This document shows positions 7,152 through 16,127 of a stretch of DNA of 64,000 bases, piece after piece. The stretch is from NCBI GenBank assembly GCA_023266355.1, contig JAHFQM010000010.1, positions 50,256-114,255 of the forward strand, in the 5' to 3' direction. A program made the translations under genes and the position numbers. This stretch comes from Aquabacterium sp. (GTDB taxonomy: Bacteria > Pseudomonadota > Gammaproteobacteria > Burkholderiales > Burkholderiaceae_C). The notes beneath the pieces were generated by a model, which searched no databases, was not told where the DNA came from, and saw only the letters and a list, made by a program, of their open reading frames with translations. How positions within the stretch are numbered: position 1 is the first letter of the stretch; every line of letters starts with the position of its first letter.

Positions 7152-8348
7152 ATGATCCATGTTCCTGGGAATCGAGTGAGCCCGACCGAGCCCCTGGCTC
7201 TGCGCGTGCGCAAGGGCCTGACGGCCGCGGCCCTGCTGGGGGCGGCCAGTGGCGCATGGGCGGTCAGTGACCTGCCAGGCGGGCCGGCCGTCCGCCAGCT
7301 GGACCTGCACCCCGCCGTGACCCGCATCGCCTCGGCGCAGCAAGACCTCCACCACATGATGATGTACATCTGCATCGTCATCTTCGTGGCGGTGTTCGGC
7401 GTGATGTTCTATTCCATCTTCGCGCACCGCAAGTCCAAGGGCCACAAGGCGGCCGACTTCCACGAGTCCACCACCGTGGAAATCGTCTGGACCATCGTGC
7501 CCTTCCTCATCGTCATCGGCATGGCCTTGCCGGCCACCAAGGTGGTCGTGGCCCAGAAGGACACCACCAATGCCGACCTGACCATCAAGGCCACCGGCAT
7601 GCAGTGGAAGTGGGGCTACGAGTACATCAAGGGCGATGGCGAGGGCATCCAGTTCGTCTCGACGCTCGATGCCAGCCAGCGCGCGCTGTCAGACGCCGGC
7701 ACGCCGCAGGGCGACAACTACCTGCTCAAGGTGGACAACGCCCTGGTCGTGCCCGTGGACAAAAAGATCCGCATCATCACCACGGCCAACGACGTCATCC
7801 ACTCTTTCATGGTGCCGGCTTTCGGCATCAAGCAGGACGCCATCCCCGGCTTCGTGCGCGACACCTGGTTCCGCGCCGAAAAGATCGGCGACTACTACGG
7901 CCAGTGCGTGGAGCTGTGCGGCAAGGAGCACGCCTACATGCCCATCCACGTCAAGGTGCTGAGCGCCGAGGACTACGCCAAGTGGGTGGACGACAAGCAC
8001 AAGCAGATGCAGGCCCTGGCCGACGACCCGAACAAGGTCTGGACGCAAGACGAGCTGATCGCGCGTGGCGAGAAGGTCTACACCGCCAACTGCGCGGCCT
8101 GCCACCAGCCCAATGGCAAGGGCGGCGGCGCCATCAAGGCGCTGGACGGCTCTGCCAAGGTGCTGAGCGACGATGCCAAGGTGCAGATCGACGTGCTGCT
8201 CAACGGCCAGAACAACACCATGCCGCCGTGGAAGCAGATCCTCTCTGACACGGAGATCGCCGCCGTGATCACCTACACCAAGAACCACTGGTCGAACAAG
8301 ACTGGCCAGACCGTGCAGCCTGCCGAGGTGCTGGCGGCCCGCAAGTGA
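7152..8348 (+). CDS. ctaC: Cytochrome c oxidase subunit II with C-terminal cytochrome c domain
   Basis: A 398-residue caa3-like subunit II. A leader (KGLTAAALLGAASGAWA) is followed by two membrane helices (MMMYICIVIFVAVFGVMF and IVWTIVPFLIVIGMAL). The periplasmic cupredoxin domain carries the CuA ligands in VIHSF and CVELCGKEHAYM. A C-terminal cytochrome c domain with CAACH follows (around 8095-8110), with a methionine-bearing MPPW segment. It accepts electrons from cytochrome c and passes them to subunit I. The ATG at 7152 is chosen over an earlier in-frame start at 7065 because it places the signal peptide near the N-terminus. It is followed by ctaD. Confidence 0.93.
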   Translation: MIHVPGNRVSPTEPLALRVRKGLTAAALLGAASGAWAVSDLPGGPAVRQLDLHPAVTRIASAQQDLHHMMMYICIVIFVAVFGVMFYSIFAHRKSKGHKAADFHESTTVEIVWTIVPFLIVIGMALPATKVVVAQKDTTNADLTIKATGMQWKWGYEYIKGDGEGIQFVSTLDASQRALSDAGTPQGDNYLLKVDNALVVPVDKKIRIITTANDVIHSFMVPAFGIKQDAIPGFVRDTWFRAEKIGDYYGQCVELCGKEHAYMPIHVKVLSAEDYAKWVDDKHKQMQALADDPNKVWTQDELIARGEKVYTANCAACHQPNGKGGGAIKALDGSAKVLSDDAKVQIDVLLNGQNNTMPPWKQILSDTEIAAVITYTKNHWSNKTGQTVQPAEVLAARK

Positions 8349-8414
8349 GGGCGGCCACGCGGCCCATGCCCTTGCTGAACCGACCCGAGATCCGATTCGC
8401 TGAAAGGACGCTCC

Positions 8415-10037
8415 ATGAGCGCAGTGCTTGACCACGGTGGCCACGGCCACGACCACGACGACCACCATGGCCACCCGCACGGATGGCGGCGCTGGGTCTA
8501 TGCCACGAACCACAAGGACATCGGCACGCTGTACCTGCTGTTCTCGCTGACCATGCTGATGATCGGCGGGGTGCTGGCGCTCGGCATCCGGGCTGAGTTG
8601 TTCCAGCCGGGGTTGCAGTTGCTCAACCCCGAGTTGTTCAACCAGCTCACGACCATGCACGGCATCATCATGGTGTTCGGCGCCATCATGCCGGCCTTCG
8701 TGGGGGTGGCCAACTGGATGCTGCCGCTGCAGATCGGTGCCTCCGACATGGCCTTTGCGCGCATGAACAACTTCAGCTTCTGGCTGATGATCCCGGCCGC
8801 GCTGATGCTGGTGGGCTCTTTCTTCATGCCCGGTGGCGCACCCGCCGCCGGCTGGACGCTCTACGCCCCGCTGACGCTGCAGATGGGCCCGTCCATGGAC
8901 GCTGGCATTTTCGCCATGCACATCCTGGGCGCCTCGTCCATCATGGGCTCGATCAACATCATCGTGACCATCCTGAACATGCGCGCACCGGGCATGACGC
9001 TCATGAAGATGCCGATGTTCGCCTGGACCTGGCTGATCACCGCTTACCTGCTGATCGCGGTGATGCCCGTGCTGGCTGGCGCCATCACGATGACGCTGAC
9101 CGACCGCCACTTCGGTACCAGCTTCTTCAACCCCGCCGGTGGTGGTGATCCGGTGATGTACCAGCACATCTTCTGGTTCTTCGGCCACCCCGAGGTGTAC
9201 ATCATGATCTTGCCGGCCTTCGGCATCGTCAGCCAGATCGTGCCGGCCTTCGCCCGCAAGAAGCTGTTCGGCTACGCCTCGATGGTCTATGCCACCGCGT
9301 CGATCGCCATCCTGAGCTTCATCGTCTGGGCCCACCACATGTTCGCCACGGGCATGCCGGTGACCGGTCAGCTCTTCTTCATGTACGCCACCATGCTGAT
9401 CTCCGTGCCCACGGGCGTGAAGGTTTTCAACTGGATCGCGACCATGTGGAAGGGTTCGATGACCTTCGAGAGCCCGATGCTGTGGGCCGTGGGCTTCATC
9501 TTCGTGTTCACCATGGGCGGCTTCACGGGTTTGATCCTGTCGGTGGCGCCCATCGACATCCAGTTGCAAGACACCTACTACGTGGTGGCCCACTTCCACT
9601 ACGTGCTGGTGGCCGGCTCGCTGTTCGCCTTGTTCGCGGCCTTCTATTACTGGGCCCCGAAATGGACGGGCGTGATGGTGCCCGAGTGGAAGGGCAAGCT
9701 GCACTTCTGGTGGTCGCTGATCGCGTTCAACGTGACCTTCTTCCCCATGCACTTCCTCGGTCTGGCGGGCATGCCGCGCCGCTACGCCGACTACCCCATG
9801 CAGTTCGCTGACTTCAACGCGCTCGCATCGGTGGGTGCCTTCTTCTTCGGCTTCGCCCAGGTGTACTTCATCCTGGTGGTGCTGATCCCGGCCATGCGTG
9901 GCAAGGGTGAGCCGGCCCCGGCCAAGCCCTGGGATGGTGCCGAGGGCCTGGAGTGGGAAGTGCCGTCGCCCGCGCCCTTCCACACCTTCGAGACACCCCC
10001 GAAGCTGGACGCCACCGCGACCCGCGTGATCGGCTGA
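8415..10037 (+). CDS. ctaD: Cytochrome c oxidase subunit I
   Basis: A 540-residue catalytic subunit of the aa3 haem-copper oxidase. It has 12 expected membrane helices, the crosslinked His-Tyr site in FGHPEVYIM, the HHMF copper-B histidines, and haem-ligand histidines in TTMHG and VVAHFHYVL. It reduces oxygen to water and pumps protons. The N-terminus has an unusual His/Asp-rich stretch (HGGHGHDHDDHHGHPHGW, residues 7-24) before the first helix. The start at 8415 follows AAAGGAC. It lies downstream of ctaC in the same operon. Confidence 0.96.
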   Translation: MSAVLDHGGHGHDHDDHHGHPHGWRRWVYATNHKDIGTLYLLFSLTMLMIGGVLALGIRAELFQPGLQLLNPELFNQLTTMHGIIMVFGAIMPAFVGVANWMLPLQIGASDMAFARMNNFSFWLMIPAALMLVGSFFMPGGAPAAGWTLYAPLTLQMGPSMDAGIFAMHILGASSIMGSINIIVTILNMRAPGMTLMKMPMFAWTWLITAYLLIAVMPVLAGAITMTLTDRHFGTSFFNPAGGGDPVMYQHIFWFFGHPEVYIMILPAFGIVSQIVPAFARKKLFGYASMVYATASIAILSFIVWAHHMFATGMPVTGQLFFMYATMLISVPTGVKVFNWIATMWKGSMTFESPMLWAVGFIFVFTMGGFTGLILSVAPIDIQLQDTYYVVAHFHYVLVAGSLFALFAAFYYWAPKWTGVMVPEWKGKLHFWWSLIAFNVTFFPMHFLGLAGMPRRYADYPMQFADFNALASVGAFFFGFAQVYFILVVLIPAMRGKGEPAPAKPWDGAEGLEWEVPSPAPFHTFETPPKLDATATRVIG

Positions 10038-10063
10038 TCGGCATGAGCCAAGGAATGAGCACC

Positions 10064-10201
10064 ATGAACGACGTGCCGTCTCACCCAGCGGACCCGGTGG
10101 ACCGCCGCCGCAACCTGCGCCTGGCCCTGGTGCTGGCCTCGGTGGCCGCCACCTTCTTCATCGGCTTTGTCGTGAAGATGATCTTGCTGGGCAAGGGCTG
10201 A
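10064..10201 (+). CDS. Small single-pass cytochrome oxidase assembly protein
   Basis: A 45-residue protein with one membrane helix (LALVLASVAATFFIGFVVKM) after a charged N-terminus. Tiny proteins of this kind lie between ctaD and ctaG in many Burkholderiales and are annotated as cytochrome oxidase small assembly proteins. AAGGA at 10050-10054 fits the ATG at 10064 best; upstream in-frame ATGs at 10043 and 10055 are possible. It is followed eight bases later by ctaG. Confidence 0.7.
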   Translation: MNDVPSHPADPVDRRRNLRLALVLASVAATFFIGFVVKMILLGKG

Positions 10202-10209
10202 AGGTCGCG

Positions 10210-10809
10210 ATGGCATCGGTGTCCAAGCTCCCTGCAGCGCTGCTGCGACTGCGCCAGGCCAACCTGAACATGGTGGGCAAGCTCACCGTGGTCACAGCCG
10301 TGATGTTCGGCTTCGGTTACGCGATGGTGCCGATGTACAAGCACATCTGCGAAGCGCTGGGCATCAATGTGCTGTCCCTCACCGAGCAGCAGGTGCCGGG
10401 TGCCGCTGGCCGTGCGCGCAACACGCAGGTGGACTTGACCCGCACCATCACCGTGGAGTTCGATGCCAACGCGCGCGGCCCCTGGGACTTCAAGCCCGAG
10501 ATGCGCACCGTGCGCGTGCACCCGGGCGAGGTCACCACCGTGGTCTATGAATTCCACAACCGCCAGTCGCGCACCATGGCGGCCCAGGCGATTCCCAGCT
10601 ACGCGCCCAAGCAGGCCACGGCGCATTTCAACAAGCTGGAGTGTTTCTGTTTCACCGAACACACGCTGGCGCCTGGCGAGACCAAGCGCTGGCCCGTGGT
10701 GTTCGTGATCGACCCCAAGCTGCCCAAAGACGTCAGCACCATCACGCTGTCCTACACCTTCTTCGAGGTGGGCGGCAAGGTGCCGGCGGCGCCAGGTGGC
10801 TCGGTGTGA
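10210..10809 (+). CDS. ctaG: Cytochrome c oxidase assembly protein CtaG (Cox11)
   Basis: A 199-residue Cox11 protein that delivers copper to the CuB site of subunit I. It has one membrane helix near residues 23-40 (LTVVTAVMFGFGYAMVPMY) and a periplasmic domain with the copper-binding ECFCFTEHTL motif. The domain ends in the family pattern KDVSTITLSYTFFEV. It sits between the small assembly protein and a DUF2970 gene, the usual order in this cluster. Confidence 0.93.
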   Translation: MASVSKLPAALLRLRQANLNMVGKLTVVTAVMFGFGYAMVPMYKHICEALGINVLSLTEQQVPGAAGRARNTQVDLTRTITVEFDANARGPWDFKPEMRTVRVHPGEVTTVVYEFHNRQSRTMAAQAIPSYAPKQATAHFNKLECFCFTEHTLAPGETKRWPVVFVIDPKLPKDVSTITLSYTFFEVGGKVPAAPGGSV

Positions 10810-10831
10810 ACGAGGTGAAGGTGCAAGGGCC

Positions 10832-11071
10832 ATGAGCAAGGATTTGAGGCAAGCGGCCCAGCGCAAGGGCTCTTTCCTGCAGACGCTCAAGGCCGTTGCC
10901 TGGTCTTTTTTCGGGGTGCGCAAGGCCTCGGGTTACGAAGAGGATGTGGCCAAGATCAACCCGGTCCACGTGATCATCGCCGGCATCCTCGCCGGTCTGG
11001 TGTTCGTGCTGGGGCTGGTCTGGCTGGTGCAGTGGATCGTGGGCAGCGGCGCGGCCGCGTCCGCCGTCTGA
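10832..11071 (+). CDS. DUF2970 single-pass membrane protein
   Basis: A 79-residue protein with the DUF2970 pattern: a basic amphipathic start (FLQTLKAVAWSFFGVRK), then INPVHVIIAGI leading into a C-terminal membrane helix (about residues 48-70). It is almost always found between ctaG and ctaE in betaproteobacteria and presumably helps oxidase assembly; no biochemical function is known to me. The ATG at 10832 is used. Confidence 0.85.
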   Translation: MSKDLRQAAQRKGSFLQTLKAVAWSFFGVRKASGYEEDVAKINPVHVIIAGILAGLVFVLGLVWLVQWIVGSGAAASAV

Positions 11072-11114
11072 GCCATGTGTGAATCAGGTGTGAGACAGCT
11101 CTGAGGAGATCAAG

Positions 11115-11999
11115 ATGTCGTCAGCGGTGAGCAAGGGCCACGCGCCCTACTACTACGTGCCAGGTCCGTCCCGCCACCCCGCGATGGCGGCGGTCGGCCT
11201 GTTTTTCGTGATCCTCGGGGCAGGGCAATGGGTCAACGGTGTCTCATGGGCGCCGTTCGCCTTCGCCTTCGGCCTGGTGTGGTGGCTGGTGGTGCTCAAG
11301 CAGTGGTTCTCGCAGGCCATTGGCGAGAGCGAGGGCGGCATGTACGGCGAGCGCATCGACCTGTCCTTCCGCTGGAGCATGGCCTGGTTCATCTTCTCCG
11401 AGGTGATGTTCTTCGCGTCCTTCTTCGGCGCCCTGTACTGGGCCCGCCTGCACGTTTTGCCCAGCCTGGGCAGCCTCGACAACGCCCTGCTGTGGCCTGA
11501 CTTCAAAGCCATCTGGCCGACCGAGCTGGCCGGCGCGACCGGCTCACCCGCAGGCACGGTCGAGCCCTTCCGGACCATGGACCCCTGGCCCTTGCCCACG
11601 ATCAACACCCTCTTGCTGCTGACCTCGGGTGTGACGCTCACCGTGGCCCACCATGCGCTGCTGCAAAACCTGCGCGGCAAGTGCATCACCTTCATGTGGA
11701 TCACCGTGCTGCTGGGCATCGCCTTCCTGGGTTGCCAGGCCTACGAGTACTACGAGGCTTATCACCACCTGAACCTGAAGCTGTCGTCCGGCATTTACGG
11801 CTCGACCTTCTTCATGCTGACGGGTTTCCACGGCATGCACGTGTTCGTCGGCATGCTGATGCTGCTGTTCATCACGCTGCGCCTGCAAAAGGGCCACTTC
11901 ACAGCCGACAACCACTTTGGCTTCGAAGGTGCTGCCTGGTACTGGCACTTCGTGGACGTGGTCTGGCTGGGCCTGTACGTGGTGGTGTACTGGACCTGA
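11115..11999 (+). CDS. ctaE: Cytochrome c oxidase subunit III
   Basis: A 294-residue subunit III with seven expected membrane helices. Family-typical stretches are RWSMAWFIFSEVMFFASFF, NTLLLLTSGVTLTVAHHAL, and the C-terminal HFVDVVWLGLYVVVYW. It stabilises the proton-pumping core. GAGGAG lies upstream of the ATG at 11115. It is the last structural oxidase gene before a minus-strand DUF2909 gene. Confidence 0.95.
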   Translation: MSSAVSKGHAPYYYVPGPSRHPAMAAVGLFFVILGAGQWVNGVSWAPFAFAFGLVWWLVVLKQWFSQAIGESEGGMYGERIDLSFRWSMAWFIFSEVMFFASFFGALYWARLHVLPSLGSLDNALLWPDFKAIWPTELAGATGSPAGTVEPFRTMDPWPLPTINTLLLLTSGVTLTVAHHALLQNLRGKCITFMWITVLLGIAFLGCQAYEYYEAYHHLNLKLSSGIYGSTFFMLTGFHGMHVFVGMLMLLFITLRLQKGHFTADNHFGFEGAAWYWHFVDVVWLGLYVVVYWT

Positions 12000-12006
12000 T
12001 GGGTGA

Positions 12007-12255
12007 TCAGCGCGCCAGCGGGATGCCGGTGGGCTGGATCCAGCCCATCTGGTAAGAGATCAGGATGAAGGCGAACAGCGCGATCGACAGCGCCACCCGC
12101 AGCGCGAGCGCGCGGGCCATGCGCTTGCCTTTGGGATTGCCCGGTTCGCCGGGTTCTCCGGGTTTGCCGTTGCGGCCACCCTGCAACATGGCCCGACCGG
12201 CCATGGCCAGTGCCCCGATGATGGCCAGCAGGCCCAGCAAGAAAACGAATTTCAT
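12007..12255 (-). CDS. DUF2909-like two-helix membrane protein with a collagen-like linker
   Basis: An 82-residue protein with helices at about 2-20 (FVFLLGLLAIIGALAMAG) and 50-68. The loop between them is an unusual Gly-Xaa-Pro run, GKPGEPGEPGNPKGK. The membrane arrangement and place beside ctaE fit DUF2909 twin-helix proteins, which recur at this position. It is encoded opposite to the rest of the locus, with only seven bases between its stop and that of ctaE. Confidence 0.75.
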   Translation of the reverse strand: MKFVFLLGLLAIIGALAMAGRAMLQGGRNGKPGEPGEPGNPKGKRMARALALRVALSIALFAFILISYQMGWIQPTGIPLAR

Positions 12256-12295
12256 GCCGGTGATTATGGTCTTCTGACCTGGTGGGAACCATGCG

Positions 12296-13093
12296 ATGAA
12301 CCCGGTGTGGACACGGTGGGTGGCGGTTTTGGCGGGTGTGCTCACCTGCCTGGCCACGGCGGGCCTGGGGCGCTGGCAGTTGCAGCGTGCCGACGACAAA
12401 CTGGCCGCGGCTGCGCTGATGCAGCGCCGTGCGGCCGAGCCCGCCTGGACAGCTGCCGATTGGCCGTGCGCCGCAGCCGGCGCGCAGCCTGCGGCGAACT
12501 TGCCGGTCGATCGCACGGCGCGCCTGAGCGGGCGCTGGCTGTCGCACCGCACCGTCTTCCTCGACAACCGACCGATGGATGGCAGCTCGGGCTTCATCGT
12601 GCTCACGCCCTTGCGACTGAGCCAGGGGCCGTGCCAAGGGCAAGTCGTGCTGGTGCAGCGGGGCTGGGTGCCGCGCGATGTGCGCGACCGCCAGCGCGTG
12701 CCCGAGTGGCAGGACACCGATGCCGAGGTCTCGGTGCCCGGGCGCGTGGCGCAACAGCCATCCCGCACCTATGCCATCGGCGACGAGGCGCTGCCCGATG
12801 CGCGCCTGCACCGCGTCATCCGACAAAACGCCGATGCAGCCTTCTGGCAGGCCTGGTTGGGGCAAGCCCCGCTTGCAGGCGCCTTGCTGCAGACCGACGA
12901 TGAAGGGCCGACCGGGGTGGCTTTGCTGCGCCACTGGACGGCACCCGATGCGGGCGTTGGCAAGCACCAGGCCTACGCCGCGCAGTGGTTTGCGCTCTCG
13001 GCCATCGCCGCGGGCCTCACACTGTGGTTTCAGTTCCTGCGGCCCCTTTACCGTGCCCGTGCCCTGGCCCAACCCGATCCCTCGCGCCCATGA
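12296..13093 (+). CDS. SURF1 family oxidase assembly protein
   Basis: A 265-residue SURF1/Shy1 protein with the two terminal membrane helices of the family (residues about 7-25 and 235-250). It has the family features LGRWQLQRADDKLAA at the start, HRTVFLDNRPMDGSSGFIVLTPL in the middle, and HQAYAAQWFALSAIA near the end. SURF1 helps insert haem a into subunit I. Its stop codon overlaps the next start (ATGA). Confidence 0.92.
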   Translation: MNPVWTRWVAVLAGVLTCLATAGLGRWQLQRADDKLAAAALMQRRAAEPAWTAADWPCAAAGAQPAANLPVDRTARLSGRWLSHRTVFLDNRPMDGSSGFIVLTPLRLSQGPCQGQVVLVQRGWVPRDVRDRQRVPEWQDTDAEVSVPGRVAQQPSRTYAIGDEALPDARLHRVIRQNADAAFWQAWLGQAPLAGALLQTDDEGPTGVALLRHWTAPDAGVGKHQAYAAQWFALSAIAAGLTLWFQFLRPLYRARALAQPDPSRP

Positions 13094-13803
13094 GTTCTGC
13101 CTTGTCACCCCAGTTGCCCTCCAAGCCTTCCGCCAACGACCCGCTGGTGCAACTCAGCGTGCACAGCCTGCCGCCGGCCGACAAGGCCCGACAGTCGCTC
13201 GACCAGCGCACCCGCATGGGCCGCATCAAGATGCTGGCGGTCTGGGCGGTGTGTGCTGCGCCGGTGGTGGCCTCGTACTTCACGTACTACGTGCTGCGCC
13301 CGCAAGGTCGCACCAACTATGGCGAGCTCATCCAGCCGACACGGCCGTTGCCTGCCGATGGCCAGCTGGTGTTGACCGACCTGCAAGGCCAGCGTGTGCA
13401 GCCCAACGCGCTCAAAGGCCAGTGGCTGCTGGTGTCGGTGGCGGGTGGCGCGTGCGATCCCGCCTGTGAGCAGCACCTCTACCAGCAGCGTCAGTTGCGC
13501 GAGATCCTCGGCAAGGACAAGGACCGCATCGACCGCGTCTGGCTGGTCACCGACCAGGCGCCGGTGCGCCCGTCGCTCTTGCCCGCCATGCAGCAGGCCT
13601 GGACCCTGCGCGCCGACCCCGCCGCCGTGGCCCGCTGGTTGCAGCCGGAACCCGGGCAGCCGCTGTCGGCCCATTTCTACCTGGTGGACCCCCGCGGCGA
13701 CTGGATGATGCGCTTCCCCGCCGAGGCCGATCCGGTGCGCATCAAGAAAGACCTGTTGCGCCTGATGAAGGCCAACGAGTCCTGGGACAAAGCCGGTCGT
13801 TGA
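13090..13803 (+). CDS. Membrane-anchored thioredoxin-fold-like protein of the oxidase locus
   Basis: A 237-residue protein with one membrane helix (KMLAVWAVCAAPVVASYFTYYV, residues about 48-68) and a periplasmic domain. The domain resembles a SCO/thioredoxin fold: LKGQWLLVSVAGGACDPACEQ holds a CxxxC pair at the usual active-site position, and FYLVDPRGDWMMRFP matches the later strand. It is regularly found between SURF1 and ctaA in Burkholderiales. A role in CuA maturation or thiol redox control is likely but inferred. It overlaps SURF1 by four bases and ends three bases before ctaA. Confidence 0.8.
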   Translation: MSSALSPQLPSKPSANDPLVQLSVHSLPPADKARQSLDQRTRMGRIKMLAVWAVCAAPVVASYFTYYVLRPQGRTNYGELIQPTRPLPADGQLVLTDLQGQRVQPNALKGQWLLVSVAGGACDPACEQHLYQQRQLREILGKDKDRIDRVWLVTDQAPVRPSLLPAMQQAWTLRADPAAVARWLQPEPGQPLSAHFYLVDPRGDWMMRFPAEADPVRIKKDLLRLMKANESWDKAGR

Positions 13804-13806
13804 ACC

Positions 13807-15099
13807 ATGCTGGCGCTGATCAACCTCAACCCCGCCGTGGAAGTGGCGCTGCTGGGTGCGGCCTTGGCCGTGCTGCCGGCCGCCTGGGTGCTGCGGCGTG
13901 GTCGCCAGCAGGGCTTGCAAGGCTGGCCGGCGTGGCAGCGCGTGTTGACGGTGGCCACGCTCTTCCTGACCCTGGACCTCGTGGTGTTCGGCGCTTTCAC
14001 CCGCCTGACCGACTCTGGCCTGGGCTGTCCCGATTGGCCCGGCTGCTACGGCGAACTCAGCCCTTTCCAGGCGCACAGCGACATCAGCGCGGCCCAGGCG
14101 GCCTTGCCGGGCGGGCCGGTCACGCACGGCAAGGCCTGGATCGAGATGCTGCACCGCTACCTGGCCACCGGCGTGGGTGCCCTCATCACGGCGTTGATGC
14201 TGCTGGCCTGGCGCATGCGGCATGCCGGCGGCCTGTCGCCCTGGTGGGCCACGGCCACCTTCGTGTGGGTCTGTGCCCAGGGGGCGTTCGGCGCCTTGAC
14301 CGTCACGCTCAAGCTGCAGCCCATCATCGTGACGGGGCACTTGCTGGGCGCGGTGCTGGGTGTGGCGATGCTCACCGCCCAGGTGCGCGTGTTGTCGCCG
14401 CGCCTGAGGTGGCCGGGCCATGCGGCGGAGGGCGCTGCAAGAGGTGCCGCTGACACGCTGGATGCGGCCTGGGCAGGCGCCGGTTTGCGGCGTGTCGGCC
14501 TGGCCGTGTTGCTGCTGCTCGTGGTGCAGATCGCGTCGGGCGCCTGGGTCAGCACGAATTACGCCGTGCTGGCCTGCAGCGAGTTCCCGACTTGCCAGGG
14601 CCAGTGGTGGCCCGACACCGATTTCCGCGCCGGCTTCCACCTGTTGCGCCCGCTGGGTGGCGACAGCGAGGCTGGCTACCTGACCCTGGCAGGGCTGACG
14701 GCCATCCACCTGGCGCACCGTTGCCTGGCGCTGGTTGTGGCGCTGGCCTTGGCCACCTACGCCTGGCGCCTGGGGCGCTGGCAGGTGGGCGTTGATTTGG
14801 GCGGCGATTTGGGTGGTGCACGGCCCTGGCGGCGCGAGGCCCGCGTGCTGGTCGGCTTGCTGCTTTGGCAGCTGGCTTCCGGTCTGAGCAACGTGGTGCT
14901 GGGTTGGCCCCTGGTGGCGGCCCTGGCCCACACGCTGGGTGCGGCCCTGCTGGTGGCCTGGCTGGTGCGGCTGTGGGTGCTGCCGCGCGGTGCGATCGGG
15001 CATCTGGCACACGCTGGGCAACAGGTGCACCCAGGGCACGCCAAGCCCGCGCGACATCAGGGACATCACCCTGGAGCCGCACACCCGACTGCGTCATAG
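13807..15099 (+). CDS. ctaA: Haem A synthase (COX15/CtaA)
   Basis: A 430-residue eight-helix protein that oxidises haem O to haem A. Family signatures are GAFTRLTDSGLGCPDWPGCYG, the haem-ligand histidine regions EMLHRYLA and VTGHLLGA, and the second half with CSEFPTCQGQWWP and IHLAHR. The C-terminus continues past the last helix into a His/Pro-rich tail of about 35 residues, longer than usual. It is followed 26 bases later by ctaB, the enzyme that makes its substrate. Confidence 0.93.
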   Translation: MLALINLNPAVEVALLGAALAVLPAAWVLRRGRQQGLQGWPAWQRVLTVATLFLTLDLVVFGAFTRLTDSGLGCPDWPGCYGELSPFQAHSDISAAQAALPGGPVTHGKAWIEMLHRYLATGVGALITALMLLAWRMRHAGGLSPWWATATFVWVCAQGAFGALTVTLKLQPIIVTGHLLGAVLGVAMLTAQVRVLSPRLRWPGHAAEGAARGAADTLDAAWAGAGLRRVGLAVLLLLVVQIASGAWVSTNYAVLACSEFPTCQGQWWPDTDFRAGFHLLRPLGGDSEAGYLTLAGLTAIHLAHRCLALVVALALATYAWRLGRWQVGVDLGGDLGGARPWRREARVLVGLLLWQLASGLSNVVLGWPLVAALAHTLGAALLVAWLVRLWVLPRGAIGHLAHAGQQVHPGHAKPARHQGHHPGAAHPTAS

Positions 15100-15125
15100 T
15101 CGAAGCAGCTTACCGAGCCTTGAAC

Positions 15126-16100
15126 ATGTCCGACACCTTCGCGTCTTCCACGGTTTCCACGGCCACCCTGTCCGCTTCGGCCCAGGCATCGGTCCCCGCT
15201 TCGGGCCCCACCTCTGCCGTGCGCCCGCTCGCCGTCTGGCGCCAGTACCACGTGCTGACCAAACCCCGCGTGGTGCAGCTCATCGTGTTCTGCGCCGTCA
15301 TCGGCATGCTGCTGGCCGTGCCTGGCGTGCCTTCGGCGGCCGAGGCGCTCAAGGCCCTGGCGGCCTGCATCGGCATCTGGTTGGTGGCGGGTTCGGCCGC
15401 GGCCTTCAACTGCCTGATCGAGCAGGGCATCGACGCCCGCATGAAGCGCACGGCCTGGCGACCCACGGCCCGGGGCGAGCTCAGCCGCAAGCACACGCTG
15501 CTGTTCAGCGCCGTGCTGTGCGCCGCGGGCATGGCCATCCTCGGCCTGTGGGTCAACCTGCTGACCATGTGGCTGACCCTGGCCACCTTCGTCGGCTACG
15601 CCATCGTGTACACCGTGGTGCTCAAGCCCTTGACGCCGCAAAACATCGTCATTGGCGGCGCTTCGGGGGCGATGCCACCGGTGCTGGGCTGGGCCGCCAT
15701 GCGCGGTGCCGTCGAGCCCGAGGCGCTGATGCTCTGCCTCATCATCTTCCTGTGGACGCCGCCGCACTTTTGGGCGCTGGCGCTGTACCGCGTCGAAGAC
15801 TATGCCCGCGCCGGCCTGCCCATGCTGCCCGTGACCCATGGCAATGCCTTCACGCGCCTGCACGTGCTGCTCTACACCGTCATCCTGCTGGCGGGCAGCC
15901 TGTTGCCCTTCATCTACGGCATGAGTGGCTGGATTTACCTGGTCTCGGCGGTGGTGCTGGGGCTGATGTTCATGGGATACGCCTTTGCGCTGTGGCGGCG
16001 TTACAGTGACGAACTGGCCCGCAAGACCTTCCGCTTTTCCATCGTGCACCTCATGCTGATGTTCGCGGCCTTGCTGGTCGACCATTACTGGACGATCTGA
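15126..16100 (+). CDS. ctaB: Protohaem IX farnesyltransferase (haem O synthase)
   Basis: A 324-residue UbiA-family prenyltransferase that converts haem B to haem O. Hallmarks are NCLIEQGIDARMKRTAWRP (the N-x3-D-x2-D-x2-M type aspartate motif), FLWTPPHFWALAL, and a second aspartate-bearing loop. About 30 residues rich in Ser/Thr/Ala precede the core (VWRQYHVLTKPRVVQL). The ATG at 15126 is the only sensible start after the ctaA stop. ctaA and ctaB form the haem A branch of the locus. Confidence 0.94.
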   Translation: MSDTFASSTVSTATLSASAQASVPASGPTSAVRPLAVWRQYHVLTKPRVVQLIVFCAVIGMLLAVPGVPSAAEALKALAACIGIWLVAGSAAAFNCLIEQGIDARMKRTAWRPTARGELSRKHTLLFSAVLCAAGMAILGLWVNLLTMWLTLATFVGYAIVYTVVLKPLTPQNIVIGGASGAMPPVLGWAAMRGAVEPEALMLCLIIFLWTPPHFWALALYRVEDYARAGLPMLPVTHGNAFTRLHVLLYTVILLAGSLLPFIYGMSGWIYLVSAVVLGLMFMGYAFALWRRYSDELARKTFRFSIVHLMLMFAALLVDHYWTI

Positions 16101-16127
16101 CCTCGGCGCCTGGGCGCCGCCCCGAAC

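Noticed and set aside
7689..9983. 764-codon minus-strand frame opposite ctaC-ctaD
   Set aside because: His/Gly/Glu-rich mirror of conserved oxidase genes; no start context or domain.
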